From Chamaecyparis obtusa (lineage: Eukaryota > Streptophyta > Pinopsida > Cupressales > Cupressaceae): a DNA stretch of 64,000 nucleotides. Location of the stretch: contig BSBK01009272.1 of NCBI GenBank assembly GCA_027943335.1, positions 126,501 through 190,500 of the forward strand, written 5' to 3'. Shown here in pieces: positions 34,583 to 48,331 of the stretch. The position numbers and the translations under genes are program-made. The notes under the pieces are model-generated. The model was not told where the DNA came from, did not search any database, and saw nothing but the letters and a program-made list of their open reading frames with translations. The stretch's first letter is position 1. Every line of letters begins with the position of its first letter.

Positions 34583-35196
34583 CAAGGTTGTACAGGGACG
34601 AGGGTACCTGGGTACTTAGGGTACGGGTACAACTATTTTTCAAAATAGGGGACAGGGGTACTTGTGTACATTATTGTTTTTAATATAATTTGATATTTTT
34701 TAGAAAATCGGAAAATATAAGTTATGACAATGAGTTTTCAAACAAGAACAATGATAAAGTTTGCAGATGTAATATATTGTTCAATTTCAGATTTGCTATA
34801 TGTTTGTAATAACAATATATACTTAATGTTTAGATGCATAACAGGGAAGGAAAGTTTTAAACATGAACACAAAGATCATAAATCGTGTAACAATGTCATA
34901 TTGCAAATGATAAACTTTTGACTTGAACAATGATAAGTTTACTGTTAATCAGTATTGTATCAAAGTTTCATATTGATTACGTATTGAATTAAGCTTGATA
35001 AACAACAAGCTGATACGCAAACAAAAAATCGAAACAAAAATAAAAAATCTTAATCAAGGTCCTTAGCTATGATGATCTCCAGTAAGTACCTGCTGAGTAT
35101 CCACTGAGTACCCATTGAGTACTTGGTAGTTGGGTACATGTGCTAGTATCCGGTACGTGTCCTAGGGGTATGGGTACGAGTACCCATGCAACATAG
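34583..35196. mobile_element. Non-autonomous hAT-like element, 614 bp, inside the chromovirus
   Basis: Perfect 8-bp target duplication ATGATAGC at 34575-34582 and 35197-35204. Ends CAAGGTTGTACAGGGAC and, inverted, CTATGTTGCATGGGTAC match at 11 of 17 bases. Subterminal GGGTAC/GTACCC repeats are dense at both ends. No coding content. Removing it rejoins linker and chromodomain coding regions of the host retrotransposon. Confidence 0.75.
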
Positions 35197-36330
35197 ATGA
35201 TAGCCTTTGGAACCAATATCAATTTTCCTTGTTCATCCAGGGGTGGTAACTTTGTTGATGGGATCACATTGTGACCTAAAGCCTTCTTGAGTCATGATAC
35301 ATGAAATACATTGTGAACTTTGTTGCTAGTTGATAATTCCAACTCATAGGCCATCTCTCCAATGCGCTGAGAAACTCTGAGTGGGCCATAAAATTGAGGT
35401 TTAAGTTTCTATGCACCACTTGTCTTAAGTGTAGACTGCTTGTAAGGCTGAAGTCTTAGATAAACCATGTCTTCCACCTTGAAGCTGCACTCAACTTTGT
35501 GTTGATCAGCATACATTTTTCAGTTGGTTCTACGTTTGGTGAATATTCTCCTTCAATGACCTCAAGATGTCTTGACTTTCCTGGAACAAATCCTTTGCCT
35601 TGGGCACTTTGCTATCCCCGAAAAGTAAGTCCATGAAGTTAGGGGCCTCATACCCATACAAAGCCATAAACGGAATCACCCTAGTGGGCATATGGTAGGT
35701 GGTGTTGTAACAATACTCACCCAAGTGCAACCATCTATCTGACCCATGGCTTTTGTTGCCGTAACACATAGTTCCCCAGGTACTCCTCAATCCATTTGTT
35801 CACAATTTTTGTTTGGCCATCAGACTGTGGGTGATAACTGGTGCTGATAGTGATCTTAGTGCCACTCAACCTGAAGATTTCTTGCCAAAATAAACTCGGA
35901 ACTTGCTGTCCCTAACACTCACAATATTCCTGGACATGTCTAAACACGTCCCCGAAGAACTAGTCAGCCACTTGTGTTGCTGTATAGGTTATTGCAATAG
36001 CCAAAAAAATGTGCAAATTTGGTCAACTTGTCAACCACCACACAGATGTAGTCCTTATCTTGAACCCTGGCTAATACTGTCATAAAATCCATCGATATAC
36101 TTTCCCACTTTTGCTCTGGAATGGGTAAGGGCTGGAGTAAACTAGTTGGAAAGGTATGCTGATTCTTGTTTTGTTGGCAAACTGGGCATTCTCTAACATA
36201 TTTCTAGACTTCATTCTTAAGTCCTTTCTGCGGGAACCTCCCCCACATCTACCTGTATGTCTTAAAGAAACTTGGATGTCCGGCCAATGGTGCGCCTTGG
36301 AATATCCTCAAAATTATCTCCTTAGTGTGA
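35197..36330 (-). pseudogene. Chromovirus integrase, degenerate
   Basis: Minus-strand translation gives GHPSFFKTYR, ECPVCQQNKNQ (zinc module), then KWESISMDFMTVL with the first catalytic Asp, and DKLTKFAHF. 35790-35530 has WLHLGEYCYNTTYH and FMALYGYEAP, typical of the integrase tail in plant chromoviruses. Several stops and frameshifts interrupt it. Confidence 0.75.
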
Positions 36331-37273
36331 TGAATGCACTAAGTAGATTCTGGTCTCATAAAATATGGCTTATATATATATATATGGCTGATATCTTCTT
36401 TATGCTTAAGTTATAGTTCTATTGAAATTTTAATTTTTGTTTTTTCTTTCTTGTTTCATTACTTTTTTGTGATTTATGTTATATTTATTTGTGTTGGTCT
36501 AAGCCGTTGGTTAGATTTATTTTTGTGCTGGTTATATGTGTGTGGGTGCGTGCACACACATGTTATTGTATATGTACAGTTTTTTTTTACTTCTCACATT
36601 TTGTACTTTTTCTTGTTATTATTTTGAGCTTTCTAGTTTTACATTTTTGCATATAAGTTGTAGTGGCATTTCTCACTCACTCTTCAAAATTTATTTAACA
36701 TATCTGGATTCTAACTGCTTTGTGTAAAATCTCGAATAAGTATTTATGGTGAGAGAAGTTTATTCGGTCCTTACATGAGTTGCAAAGATGATTGCAAGTG
36801 GCAATTGTGTAATTTAGTAAATTGTTTGGATGCAAATTGTTTTAATTAGAACGTCAATCTTACATTTTGTGGTGGACATCCGTTTGTTGAAAAGTGGTTT
36901 ATGTTAGGATTGCAGTGCACATTTAAAAGTGGTAAATATGGTTCATTCAATCTTTTATTAGCATTGGTAAACATTTTTAGGGTTATCAACTTTGGTTTTG
37001 GTGCTGGTAAGATTAAAATGTCAAATATCACATTGTTTTAGCTTTAAAATGGATATCTGAGTTTATAGCCTGAATTTTTTAATTTATAAAATAAAATATT
37101 TATGTTTTGTGTGGTATTTTTGTAGCATAGCTGCTTTTGCATCCTGAAAATGTGTTTTCAGAGAGCAGTTGAACCCATTTTGCATTTGAAAGAAAATGCA
37201 TTCGCTTGATGTAATAGTTGTCATAAATATTGTATAATTATATTGGGTTTTAATACATACACTATTTTTGCAG
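36331..37273. other. Probable GYRB intron sequence, nothing recognised
   Basis: AT- and T-rich, with a short TA run at 36370-36386. I looked for the GYRB exon that should precede 37274 and did not find it here. Confidence 0.5.
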
Positions 37274-37344
37274 AAACCAATTCATGAACCCATTTTTTTG
37301 AAAAGTGAGAAGGATGGAGTCAATATCAATATAGCTCTTCAGTG
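37274..37344 (+). CDS. GYRB: GYRB exon (KPIHEPIF...IALQ)
   Basis: 71 bases after TTTTTGCAG and before GTATGC. It starts in phase 0 and ends after two bases of a Trp codon. Confidence 0.85.
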
Positions 37345-40300
37345 GTATGCAAGGCTTTTTTGTTTGGAATGATACATAGGATTAATTTCCAGCTGAACTT
37401 TTTTCTAAATAATGATGTTTTATCAACAATACGATATCTTGTTAAGCCTCTACAAATTAAAACTAAATTTCACTTGTGTTTGTTTTGTTGAAAAACTCTG
37501 GCACACACTTATGCTCGTGTTTTTGTTTTGGATCAGGTGCTCTGATGCATACTCTGATACCTTGCTTGGATATGCAAATAGCATCCGAACAATTGATGGA
37601 GGTACTCACATGGATGGTCTGAAAAGTTCATTGACAAGAACTCTTAATAATCTTGGAAGGAAGTCTAAAATTATCAAGGTGATTTATTTCACATTAACAA
37701 CATTTTTAAATCCATTCTCTATATTGACCTGGGAAATTATGTTGTTACGATTTGGAGATATATAATGTGTTTGATAGGAAAGGAGGTAGATGTAGTTCAA
37801 TATGGGAACCAGAGCACATGAATTACCTTAATGTCCCAGTTGTGGGTTGATCCAAACATGATAGCAAGATTAATTCACATCAGAGCTGACACGCCTATAT
37901 ATTCATCTTTACTCTACCATGTAAATGTTCCATGCTTTTGTTTCAAGCATGCATCTTATATTTAGAAGTAACTATGTCTGAGTTTTATTGGGAACCATAG
38001 TTCAAAAACTTGTCAGGTCAAGATTTTGACTTGGACATGGAACTTAACAAGAACTCGTGAAAATAGTCTACATAAATATACCCCACGGGCCAAAAACCTG
38101 AAATTAATGCATGAAACACACAAAGAATGAATTTTGAGAACACATAAGTCTATTTTGATAATCAATTTGTAGAATTCAAAGACTACATAACCCATAGTAC
38201 TATGGCTCTCAAACATGGTCGAAATTCAAAACTTGAAAGATATGTTTATGGATTATGTTGGAAATTGTAATTTTAGGGCAAATTGAGTAATGTCCTAGTT
38301 GGGGACATTAAACACAAGATGGACCATTATGCATCTTAGTGTCTTGAGAAGAAAGTCAACCAAGAACAGGAGGAGTTTAGAATCTTTAGATGAAGCTGAC
38401 GAGTTAGCATCTAGACTTGAGATAACTTTCTTGATGGTGTCGTTCCTATCTACTTATGTTGTTTCTAGTGTAGGGTGGTACTTGGACAATGGGGCATCTA
38501 GAGACTTGACTTTAAATAAGAAAGCTTTAGTAAACTTGAGTAGAAGGTTGGCATACAGGTTGAGCTTGGTGAGGATGCTTCTTATCCTATTATGGGGATT
38601 AGAATTGTCTCCTTTTGCACGCCTTTAAGTCATGCTATTGAGCTAGATGATATCTTGTATGCACCTATTTTAACAACTAGTCTTCTTTCAGTTTCTTTTG
38701 TGACAGATCAATAATATATTGATGAGTTTGATAGTTAGCAAGCAATTATTAGAAAATGCAGCCATGAACCTATTTAAGGTTTGGCCAGAGGAGTTTGAGA
38801 TGGCTAGTTTTACAATCTAGTTGCTGATCTAGTCAAGCTGGTATGGCAAGATGTACTGATCTAAGAGAGTTGTATCATTATTCAGAGTCCAGACAATTTC
38901 TAAACATTTGGTCGAATCATTGATTGATTTCATTCATGCAATTGATGGGAGTATTGAAGAGAGTCAGAAAAAATTGAATGCCAAAGGATTCTCACGGAAA
39001 AAACAGTTCTTTGTGGGATTTATGCTTCAGTTTCTGGAGGGTTCTCTAGGAAAGAGGGAGTTGATTTTGTTGATGTTTTTGGTTCATATAGCAGGTTCAA
39101 ACATTTTGACAAAACCTTTGTCCAAAAGGAAGTTTGAACTACTGAGATTGAAGTTAGGATTTCTTGAAAACACAATTATTTGAAGAGAGTGTTAGATTTC
39201 TTAGAGGTCTCTTAGATGTTGTTTTGGTGGATAAAAAACCAGAAGAAACCAGACTGTAGTGTTCGTGATTAATTCTACCTGCTAGGCATTGGAAAATCAA
39301 ACACTAGTTTAAGTGATTAGTTTTGCTTGCTAGGTGCTAGCGTATCAGACACTATTTTTAGTTTATTTGAGACACTATTTTTAGACTATCCTTGGCCTCT
39401 TGGGCACTACTTCCTCTATTCTGCACAGACAAGAGTCATGTTTTTTAGTTTTTTGTGTTGTTCTACAGCAAACATATATTTTTAGAGTTTTCTTTAGGAT
39501 AAAATCATCTTAAAGAAAAACAAGTTCTTCTGGTTTTTGATTGCTGAAGTTGGAGTCTATGTAAGACCATGGGTCTTTGCTTCTTTGTAATTCAAAACTG
39601 CAGAGAACTGTTGCTGCGAATTTCCAGTATAACAATCTTTTTTTTTATAGATTGCAAACTTATTTTTTATTTTTGCTTATTGTTTTAGGTTTTTGTTTCA
39701 AATTTTTATTTATACAGGTTAAGACACTCTGGCCGTGTATTTGATTGGAAGTCAAGATCTAGAAATTTAAATCAAACGCTAGAGTGCAGAATCTGCTTGT
39801 GATGTTCTGAATTATAATATTTGCCCTTCTGTATTTGCATCTGCCAAAAAACACACAAAAAAGAAAAACACTGTTAATCGCACTTTGGGTTTTTCTGCAG
39901 CTGAGTTTTCCCAGAAACTCGTTGAGTCACATGAAAATTTGTTTGTTTCTTGCCTAGACTTAGTTTGCAAGTATTCTAGTGAGTTACTTCTTGAGCAAAA
40001 ATACTTGCAAGTTGTCTTGAGTCTGGTGAGAAGTTATCGAGGCTTTGAACACTATTAGAAATTGTGTAGAGGTCATCTCATGTTGTAGACACAAACATAT
40101 ACCATATCAACCTTGGCACTTACATCCCACATCTAGATAATAGTGATTTTTAAATACATCTGTTTTGGTGGCTACATGATAATTAAATGTTCTTAAAATC
40201 TCACACAGTTGCAAAAAGTCTTCTCTTGTCACCAGGTAATGCTTTCTTATTTGGACAATTGACAGAATGTATTATAGTTTTGACTTTTGATAATCTATTT

Positions 40301-43300
40301 CTAAAACTCTTTACTATCTCATACTGACAAAATATGAATTCTCTCACTATGTCGCCATTAGTCTTCCTTGTCGCCAAGTTGTGCTTTCATGTGGTCGGGG
40401 GGGGGAATGATAGAATGCACTTGTAATGTGCCCAAAAAATTGAAAGAAAATTAATTTATTAAGTTGTCCTAAAATTTAAACTAATATCAAAAGGACTTGT
40501 TTAATTAATTAATTAAATTATAAAATAAAAGAGGCCAAAGTAATAAAATAATTAAGCAATGTCGACCTGGCCTATTGTAATGTTCTAGACTCTTCTTGGA
40601 GGTCTTAATAAGGAGGTGGCTGGGCATTGTGTTGAGCATTGTGTAATTATCTATATTTCTTGTTTATTTGGAATTCCAGTTGGAATTGATTTTTTTGTTG
40701 TGTTGTTTCGAAGGTGTATGATCCTCCCTAGCCTGGCAATTGCAGTTTTGGTAGTTAGCAGCCACCATAGTTTGTTTATTTGATTACTTTTGTGAAGTTT
40801 CCATTGGAGACAAAATTGTAATTTTGGAGCTAATGTTGATTTTATGAAACTGCAGTTGATCTACAAATATTGATATGGTATTAGTATTATAGTTCCATCA
40901 ACTATGTTGTTTGTCTTGTTGATATTGCCATAGTCTCTAGTTGAATGTTATTTGTTAGTTAGTATTGGCATTGCTGATTATTGGCACTACATATTTAAGA
41001 TAGAGTCGAGATCTTGTGCAAAGTTGACATTACTAAAGCTTCTGCATCTATGTTATCTTGATCCTATTCGTGAGTTTGCCAAATCGCTACTTCTAGGAAG
41101 CCACAATGATATATCGTCAACAACTAGTTTGCATAAGTCTCATATGTTCGACAAATTATGATTGAGGACAAGATCTGTATACGTACTACGTTCAAGTGAG
41201 GTAGCATAGGTGTCGTATAAATAATTTGGTGTATGAGTGTGAAGTCTAGAAGCCATTTAGATATTTACATACGGGTAAGGGTAAGGAGGGCCGTATGTGT
41301 ACTTGTCGTACGAGAGTCAAGGTGTCATACATGGAGGGAAGACTTTGTCAATTGTGAGACAAGGCTTCGTATTGGGTGGAGTTTTAAGTGATGTGTAGGT
41401 TAGAAAGGAGAAGGCTAGTACGAAAGTGTTTTCTTGTGCTCAGGACATTACAATGGTATTCGAGCTGGTGATCTTGCCAGCCTTTTGGGAAACAATGGAT
41501 GCGGACACGGAGATATCATTCATTGGACAAGATGGGGGAGTCAAGCATAGAGATGACACCATTGTTACAAGGACAACAACTTAGTGAGACTTTGGCAAAA
41601 GGACAACAATAAATTGGTGAAATGCTTAGGCTTTTGGTGGAAGGACAAATAGAAATCATAATGGGCATGAGAATAATTTAGTCAATGAGAGGCCCCATAC
41701 ACAACTTTCCCATACACGCCCATTGATGCCAATTTTTCCTTAAAGGATTGGACAACATAGAGAATAAGAGCTTGCCTTCTTGGAGATGCAAGATTAGTTG
41801 AGGCAAGATTGGTTTGATGCTAGAGTTGGAGCATAACTACCCTTCAAGGATTATGTGGAATTGTAGACAAAATATTCTAACAACCATGGCCATCACAATA
41901 ATAACATCAAGTGGAGGATTGACAAGCTGAACCTATCTACTTTTGATGGGTTGGGAAACACATCAACAAGAGCATGGGTACAAAAAGCGGATACCTACTT
42001 CCAACTCAATCCGATATCCGAAGATGAAGCAATCAAATTTGCAGCTCTACACTTGGAGGGAATTGCTCACTGATGGTGGCACCATGGGATGTTCAACCTT
42101 GGTCACAATCGAGTCACTTCATATGTTGATTTCACAGAGAGACTCATTGATCACTTTGATGGGAAGGAATCAGAACTCAACTTCAAGGAGTTGGCATTGT
42201 TGAGACAGACTAGACCGGTGAACAATTGCATCACGAGATTATAGAGGATGTAATTGTTGGTCACCGACATTTCCAAGAGAAAATTAGTAGTGCTATTCAT
42301 GGATGGGTTGATGGAACCGTGAAGAGTTGGGTCGAAGGTTTCAATCCCAATACACTCGCGGAGGTGATAAAGAAGGCACATGACATGGCTACCTCATCAC
42401 CATGTTCCAAATGTTACACACATCCCAAGCCACCTCTTTCGTAAGAGGACAATAACGAGGAGCCATTTCAGAAGAAACCCTCGATAGATGAGGCCACTTG
42501 TTAGGAGAGCCAGAGAAAGAAGCTTTGTTACACTTGCAAGGAGCCTGGGGAATTGGGTCATTGTTGTATTGCCAAGGGGAAGATTCATTACATCAAGGTG
42601 GTAGTCGATAGTGAGGAAGAAAGCAAACAGCCTGCAGTGCAAGATGAAGAAACTAATCATGTGAAGAGGATTGCTGCACTTGTGCAGAGGGGAGGTTCCA
42701 TTGCTACAGTTTCTGGGACTCTGGGATGCAACATATTTTGGGTTTGTGGCACAATTTTGGGGTAGCAAGTCATAGTTATGCTTGATAGTGCGGCCACACT
42801 CATTTTCATCAATTCATCACTTGTCACCAAGAGGGGATTGAGCATGAAGGATTCGAAGTCAACGCAATGGGAGGAACTTTACTATCATGCGCTCATGTGA
42901 TCTCGCAACTTAGCATCATTATGGGGAACTATATGGTGATGAATGACTTTTTCATTGTGGATTTGGATGACACATGTGATATTGGGCATTCAATGGATGG
43001 AGACCCTTAACAAATACACCCAGAGTTTCAAGAAGGTGGAATTCTCATTCAAGGTGGATGGCAAGAAGGTGGTGCTGCGTGGAATGCTGAATAGGGATCC
43101 AAGAGAGATTTCAATGAAGAGGATGAAAGCAATTTTCAGACATGTCGAGATTCAGGCATATGACTTTGACATTGAGTATTTGAAAGGGAAGACTGTAGTG
43201 GCTAATGTATTACCCAGGATGCTCGCCATATGCTCCTTTACTCAGGTTTCAGAAGATTGGAGGGCTTATTTGTTGGTAGAGTACACCAAGAACACCTTTG

Positions 43301-46300
43301 CCAGTTGATGGGCAGATAAATTCAGGATGATAGGTACATGGTGGTTGATGATTTTATCTATTGCAAGGATAAGATCTATTTGGTACCAAAACAAAAAATG
43401 AAGAAGACGATCTTAGGGGAAACTAATGCCTTGTGGTAGGGAATTGTATGCTCGAAGTCAATGCCCTTTGGAGTACAAAACTGCTCAAACTTCTTGTTGA
43501 CATATTCTCCCCCTTTATCTATACACAAGATTTTGATAGATTTCATAGATAGTTTCTCTACAAATGCTTTGACGTCTGAGAATGAATCAAAAACTTCAAA
43601 CTTTTGTTTGAGAAAATATACAAAAGTGAATCTAGAAAAATCATCAATAAAGGTCAAAACATATCAGGCTCTACTAAAAGGTGGATGTGGAAATAATCCA
43701 ACCAAATCACTGTGTACCAACTCCAAAAGCTATGAAGCTCTCCAAGCTTTGACTTCATCGAATTTCTCTTTAGGATGCCTGCAAAAAATGCATCCCTGAC
43801 AAACACCATTAGAAAAGCAAATTGGAGGCAGTCCTGTAACCATGTCATGTTGATTGAGTTGCTGCAAGTAGTAAGCGTTTAGGTGGCCAAACCTCTGATG
43901 CCATAAGTTACTCACTTCATCAGAACAAGTAGGTAAAAGAAAAGGAGGATTAGGAGCAAAATGAGAAAACAAATATAGTCGTTACTGGTGATCTACTCTC
44001 CCAACCGCTGCTGTAGAATCGTTATGCAACTCAAGAATTGCCATTGGATCAGGAGATAACTCAGTCAGCTTGCCTGAACTTGTCTGAGTGATTTGATATA
44101 TTGATAGGAGACTAGTTGATAATGAGGGCACAAAGAACATCATGCAATGTTCCATTCCCACATCAACAAACCGTCTCCCTCACACCTCAAGAGTGTCATC
44201 ACCCATCAAAATAGAAGGTGTTGAACATGGCCCCAAGGTTGCAAGTTCATCCTTTGGCGAAGCCATGTGGTGCAAGGCACCCGAGTCAAGAACCCAAGTT
44301 GATGGTGGGGAAGCAAATGCTTCAATCGCCTTGCCCTTTTCTTTCCCCTTGTTGTATACTTTAGCCTTGTTAGACCTCTCACTTGAACTTTGCTTTACTA
44401 ATTTAGGAATATTGATATTATTCTTTTCAGGAATGTTTGGATTTGTTTCTTCAAACATTTATACTCACCATGACTGGGTCTTTTACAATAGGCACATTTG
44501 ACCTTATCTTTCTTAGGCTTGGCACCATTAGAATATTGGGTCACATTAGTTGCATTTAGGGCAGCTTGTTTTGATCCTTCTTCTCATTGCTTTTCTTTTG
44601 TTTCTTATCCTTGTTGTTACAACTTTGCCCTTTCTGTTCTTCTGTGCCTTGGTTGGCAAATAGGGCATGTGACTTAAAGGATTTTAGAGTGCCCATCTGG
44701 ATTAGCTTATCTTGCTCTCATGTGAGAGATATAGCAAAATCATCCAAGGATGGTATGGTAAATTGAGTCCCAAGTGCACCCTTAGTACTATAGAAGGTAG
44801 AAACACATACTGAATATTCAGAACTTAGCTTAGAGAGAATGCTAAGAATTAATTGTTTATCTTTCTTTTTAATTTCACAATGCTTCAGCTGCAACCTTAC
44901 TGATTTCAATTTTGTGAAGAAATCTTGGATTATGTTAAAATTGTCTGGAATTAGACTTAGGAATTCATTTTCCAACTTATGACTTGTCATTTAATCTTGA
45001 ATACCAAATACTCCCTTCGTCCGTATTTCATTAGAGTGCTTAGAGATTCAATATGAAAGAGTAACTCAGAAGAGACAAACAAACACAAATTTCTATATTC
45101 TTCATCACATCTGTTAAACCACTTAGGCTTTTTTGCATCTATAGTAGGTTCAATTTCTAATCCCATTCTTATCCCATTCAAACCAAATTTTCTCAAGTAT
45201 ATTGCCATTTGTTACTTTCACTCGAAATAGTTGTAAGGAGTTAGAATGCGAACTGTAGTTTGATCCATGATGCAAAAATGTAGAAAGAAGTGCTGAAAGA
45301 AAGAGAACACAAGAATACCAATGCACACCCACCCTTTTCACTAGTATAAGAAGCCCTCTCCCCTCTCCCCCCAAATATTACAATGTTGGTAGTTTATAGC
45401 ATGGTGTAATTACAAAGCTTTACCCGAATTACAATAGTGTTAAGGTTCACAAAGGCCAAAAAAAACAACACAAAATCTACCTAAAATAGCTATGTAATTT
45501 TGTTCAACACAACTTCAAAATGAAATAGAATTAAATTCAATCTTTAGCCAGCCAAAAAAAGCTGCGTGATGCTTTTTGGACAGCAATTTTTGCCAAATTG
45601 GCACACTATTTGTAAAATCTAGAAAATATGCAGAAATTTTTTCAAGGTAGAGAAAAATAACCAGAAATTGTTTTTCAATTTGCCTAGTAGATGACCGAAA
45701 TCTAGCGCAAAAATGAAAACGCCTCCGATGTTTTCTATGTTTTTGTCTCTAATTTGGTGAGCGTACTTGGTTTTGGGGAAACATGCAGAAAACTGACGCC
45801 CCCACCCTCCGAAAATCGCTTAAATAAGGAAACTACATCTATTCTTGCACTAGAATAGCTATGATACCATGTTGGAATTTGAAAAGATGAATAACCCAAA
45901 AAAACTAGTGCAAACTGTTTATGTTTGGTAGCTTCAGTCGGATAAACCTATGAGACAATACTATTATATATATATATTTATTATACATGATCTATATAAT
46001 TTATATATATATATTCATTATATATGAGATATAAATTTATATATATCTAAAGTATTATTGTGTTAGAGAAATTAATATAATAAGACTATAGAAATACTAT
46101 ATATATATGTCATTATATTAATTAAAAGAGTATGTGTTAATGAATAGACATGTCCCATGAAGGGACATGTCTATCCATGTCTCATCTACAATATAAATAA
46201 GAGAGAGATTGCTGCCTTTGAAAAATACATACAATCAAGAGTGCTATTACATTTGCAGTGATCCTCACAAAATCAACATGGTATCAAAGCCAGGTTGCAA

Positions 46301-48291
46301 ATGTAAGAAAGTAGTTTGTTGATGGTGATTGTGTGATTGTCTCAGAAAATTCAGTCTCAGTACGAAGACAATATCTCACAAATACACCGTTGGATTTTGT
46401 TGCTTTTTGGATGTGTTGGTGATAAACAAATTTTGAAGAATCTCATCGGAGCGATTGGCGAGAAAGTGTCGGGTTCAAAAGTTATGACCGACTGTGTATG
46501 GGTCTATGTGAAATCCAGTGAGTGAAGTTGTGTTGCAGACTTTTATCCACACCAAGTGCAAAGAATAAGGTCAAGTGAATTGTAGCAGATTTGTTAAGAA
46601 GCAAACTTAAGTGATTATATATTGGAAACTATGTCATTCTTAAATGTGGCGATTCATTAAAGACATAATTTATGCACTGATATTTGAATAAAGTGACTTG
46701 ATTAAAGAAAGAAAAAAAGCGTTGTTTAGTAAGAGGTTGAGGACGATGAATTTTCAAAGTATACACAACGATTTCCATAATGATTAGTTAGACCTTGTAG
46801 TGGCTTTCATTAAAGAGACATATTAATTTGTTATGATCGTGGTCAAGCATTAACAAAGAAGCACACATTCAAAGAAGGGTGTCTCTTTCTAGAAAACAAG
46901 CTTTAATTATAGGCTATCACCTCTCTTGGAGCAATCAAGTCATTTTTCAAGAAGACATAAGCATTGTTCAATGATATAAGAGTGAGAATTTTACATTGTG
47001 GGGAGAACAATAACCAATGTGACATTACCATTTGAACCATCCTTAGTGGGGAGATGATTCAAAGGGGAGATGTCTTTCAAATAATTTGAGAAGGTGTTTT
47101 TTGATTTGATGTATATGGACCTTCATTGAAGTAACTTGTGTCAAGGATGTTGATGCGTAGATAAGTATTTATTATCCTTGAGTATTACTTTATCTATTTG
47201 TATTTCTATATGTACTATAATAGCTATTTACCTTGATCTTTTCTGGGGATGCTCTTGTAGGAAAAAGAAGATTGATATCAGATTCAGAGGGAGTCTGACT
47301 CTTCTGAGGCAACCTTGGACGAGGAGCTTAGAGGATTGAAATCAGATTTAGAGGGAGTCTAACAAGGTTATCTTAAGCAGTCTTGGATGAAAAGATCAAC
47401 AGATTGATATTTGCTCAATGAGTTCTTCTCTGTGAGAGAAGTTCGAGGTGAAATCCCTTGTTTCCACCCTCTGTGCTAAGGCATGGTGGATATCATGTTT
47501 GAATGGGCCTTCCCCTTGTGTACATCATGAGGAAGTGACAGCTTCCAAATGATTATCACTTGTATTTGTTAAAGTTATTGAAAGGTGACGATCTTACAAT
47601 AACCTGATCTTCTATCATGATAGACATCTTTTGATGGCTGAAACAGATCATGATATATGATATCTTGCATGGTGGATTGAGTTCCTTAAAGAGGCCATGC
47701 TCTTCTATTGTGATAGATATCTTATGATGGCTGAAACAGATCATGATAGATGATAGGATTGTTCCTATGGTAATGCACATTACCTATGGACATTTGTTGA
47801 GTACTTGGTGGACATCATGAGACTTGTTGTTGGTAGGCCATTACTCTGAGCACTTGGTGAATATCATGCGACTTGATATTCTGTAGGCCAATGCTCCGGA
47901 TATCATGAGATGATATCTTAATAAACTTTTGAGTACTTGGTGGACATCATGAGACTTGATGTTGGTAGGCCAGTATTTTGAGTACATGGTGAATATCATG
48001 TGACTTGATATTTTGTGGCCATTACTCCTAATATCATGAGATGATATCTCTATAAACTTAATATTATATTGAGGTAATATCTAACCATGTGTTTATCCTC
48101 CCTAGCTAAGAGGGAGTGTTGATGTTTGGTAGCTTCAGTCGGATAAACCTATAAGACAATACTATTGTGTATATATATATATATTATATGAGATATAATT
48201 TAGATATATATTTATTATATATGAGATATAAATTTATATATATCTAAAGTATTTTTGTGTTAGAGAAATTAATATAATAAGACTATAGAAA

Positions 48292-48331
<40 letters not shown>

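Larger units (their letters stand above)
33966..36330 (-). mobile_element. Ty3/gypsy chromovirus remnant, 5' truncated
   Basis: On the minus strand: integrase from about 36300 down to 35300, integrase tail and linker, chromodomain (34600-34430), then an LTR at 34426-33966. Stops and frameshifts are frequent. Reverse transcriptase and gag are missing. A hAT-like element (34583-35196) splits it. Confidence 0.75.
40576..43425 (+). mobile_element. Ty3/gypsy element lacking reverse transcriptase, in GYRB intron
   Basis: 5' LTR (40576-41452), primer-binding site, gag, zinc motif and protease are in normal order. The protease end then joins directly to the RNase H tail near 43140. RT, most of RNase H, integrase and the 3' LTR are missing. 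Stops are scattered through gag. Confidence 0.7.

Noticed and set aside
36400..37273. Upstream GYRB exon preceding 37274
   Set aside because: No stretch translating to the expected segment before KPIHEP and ending at a GT donor was found; it is probably left of the transposon cluster or outside the window.
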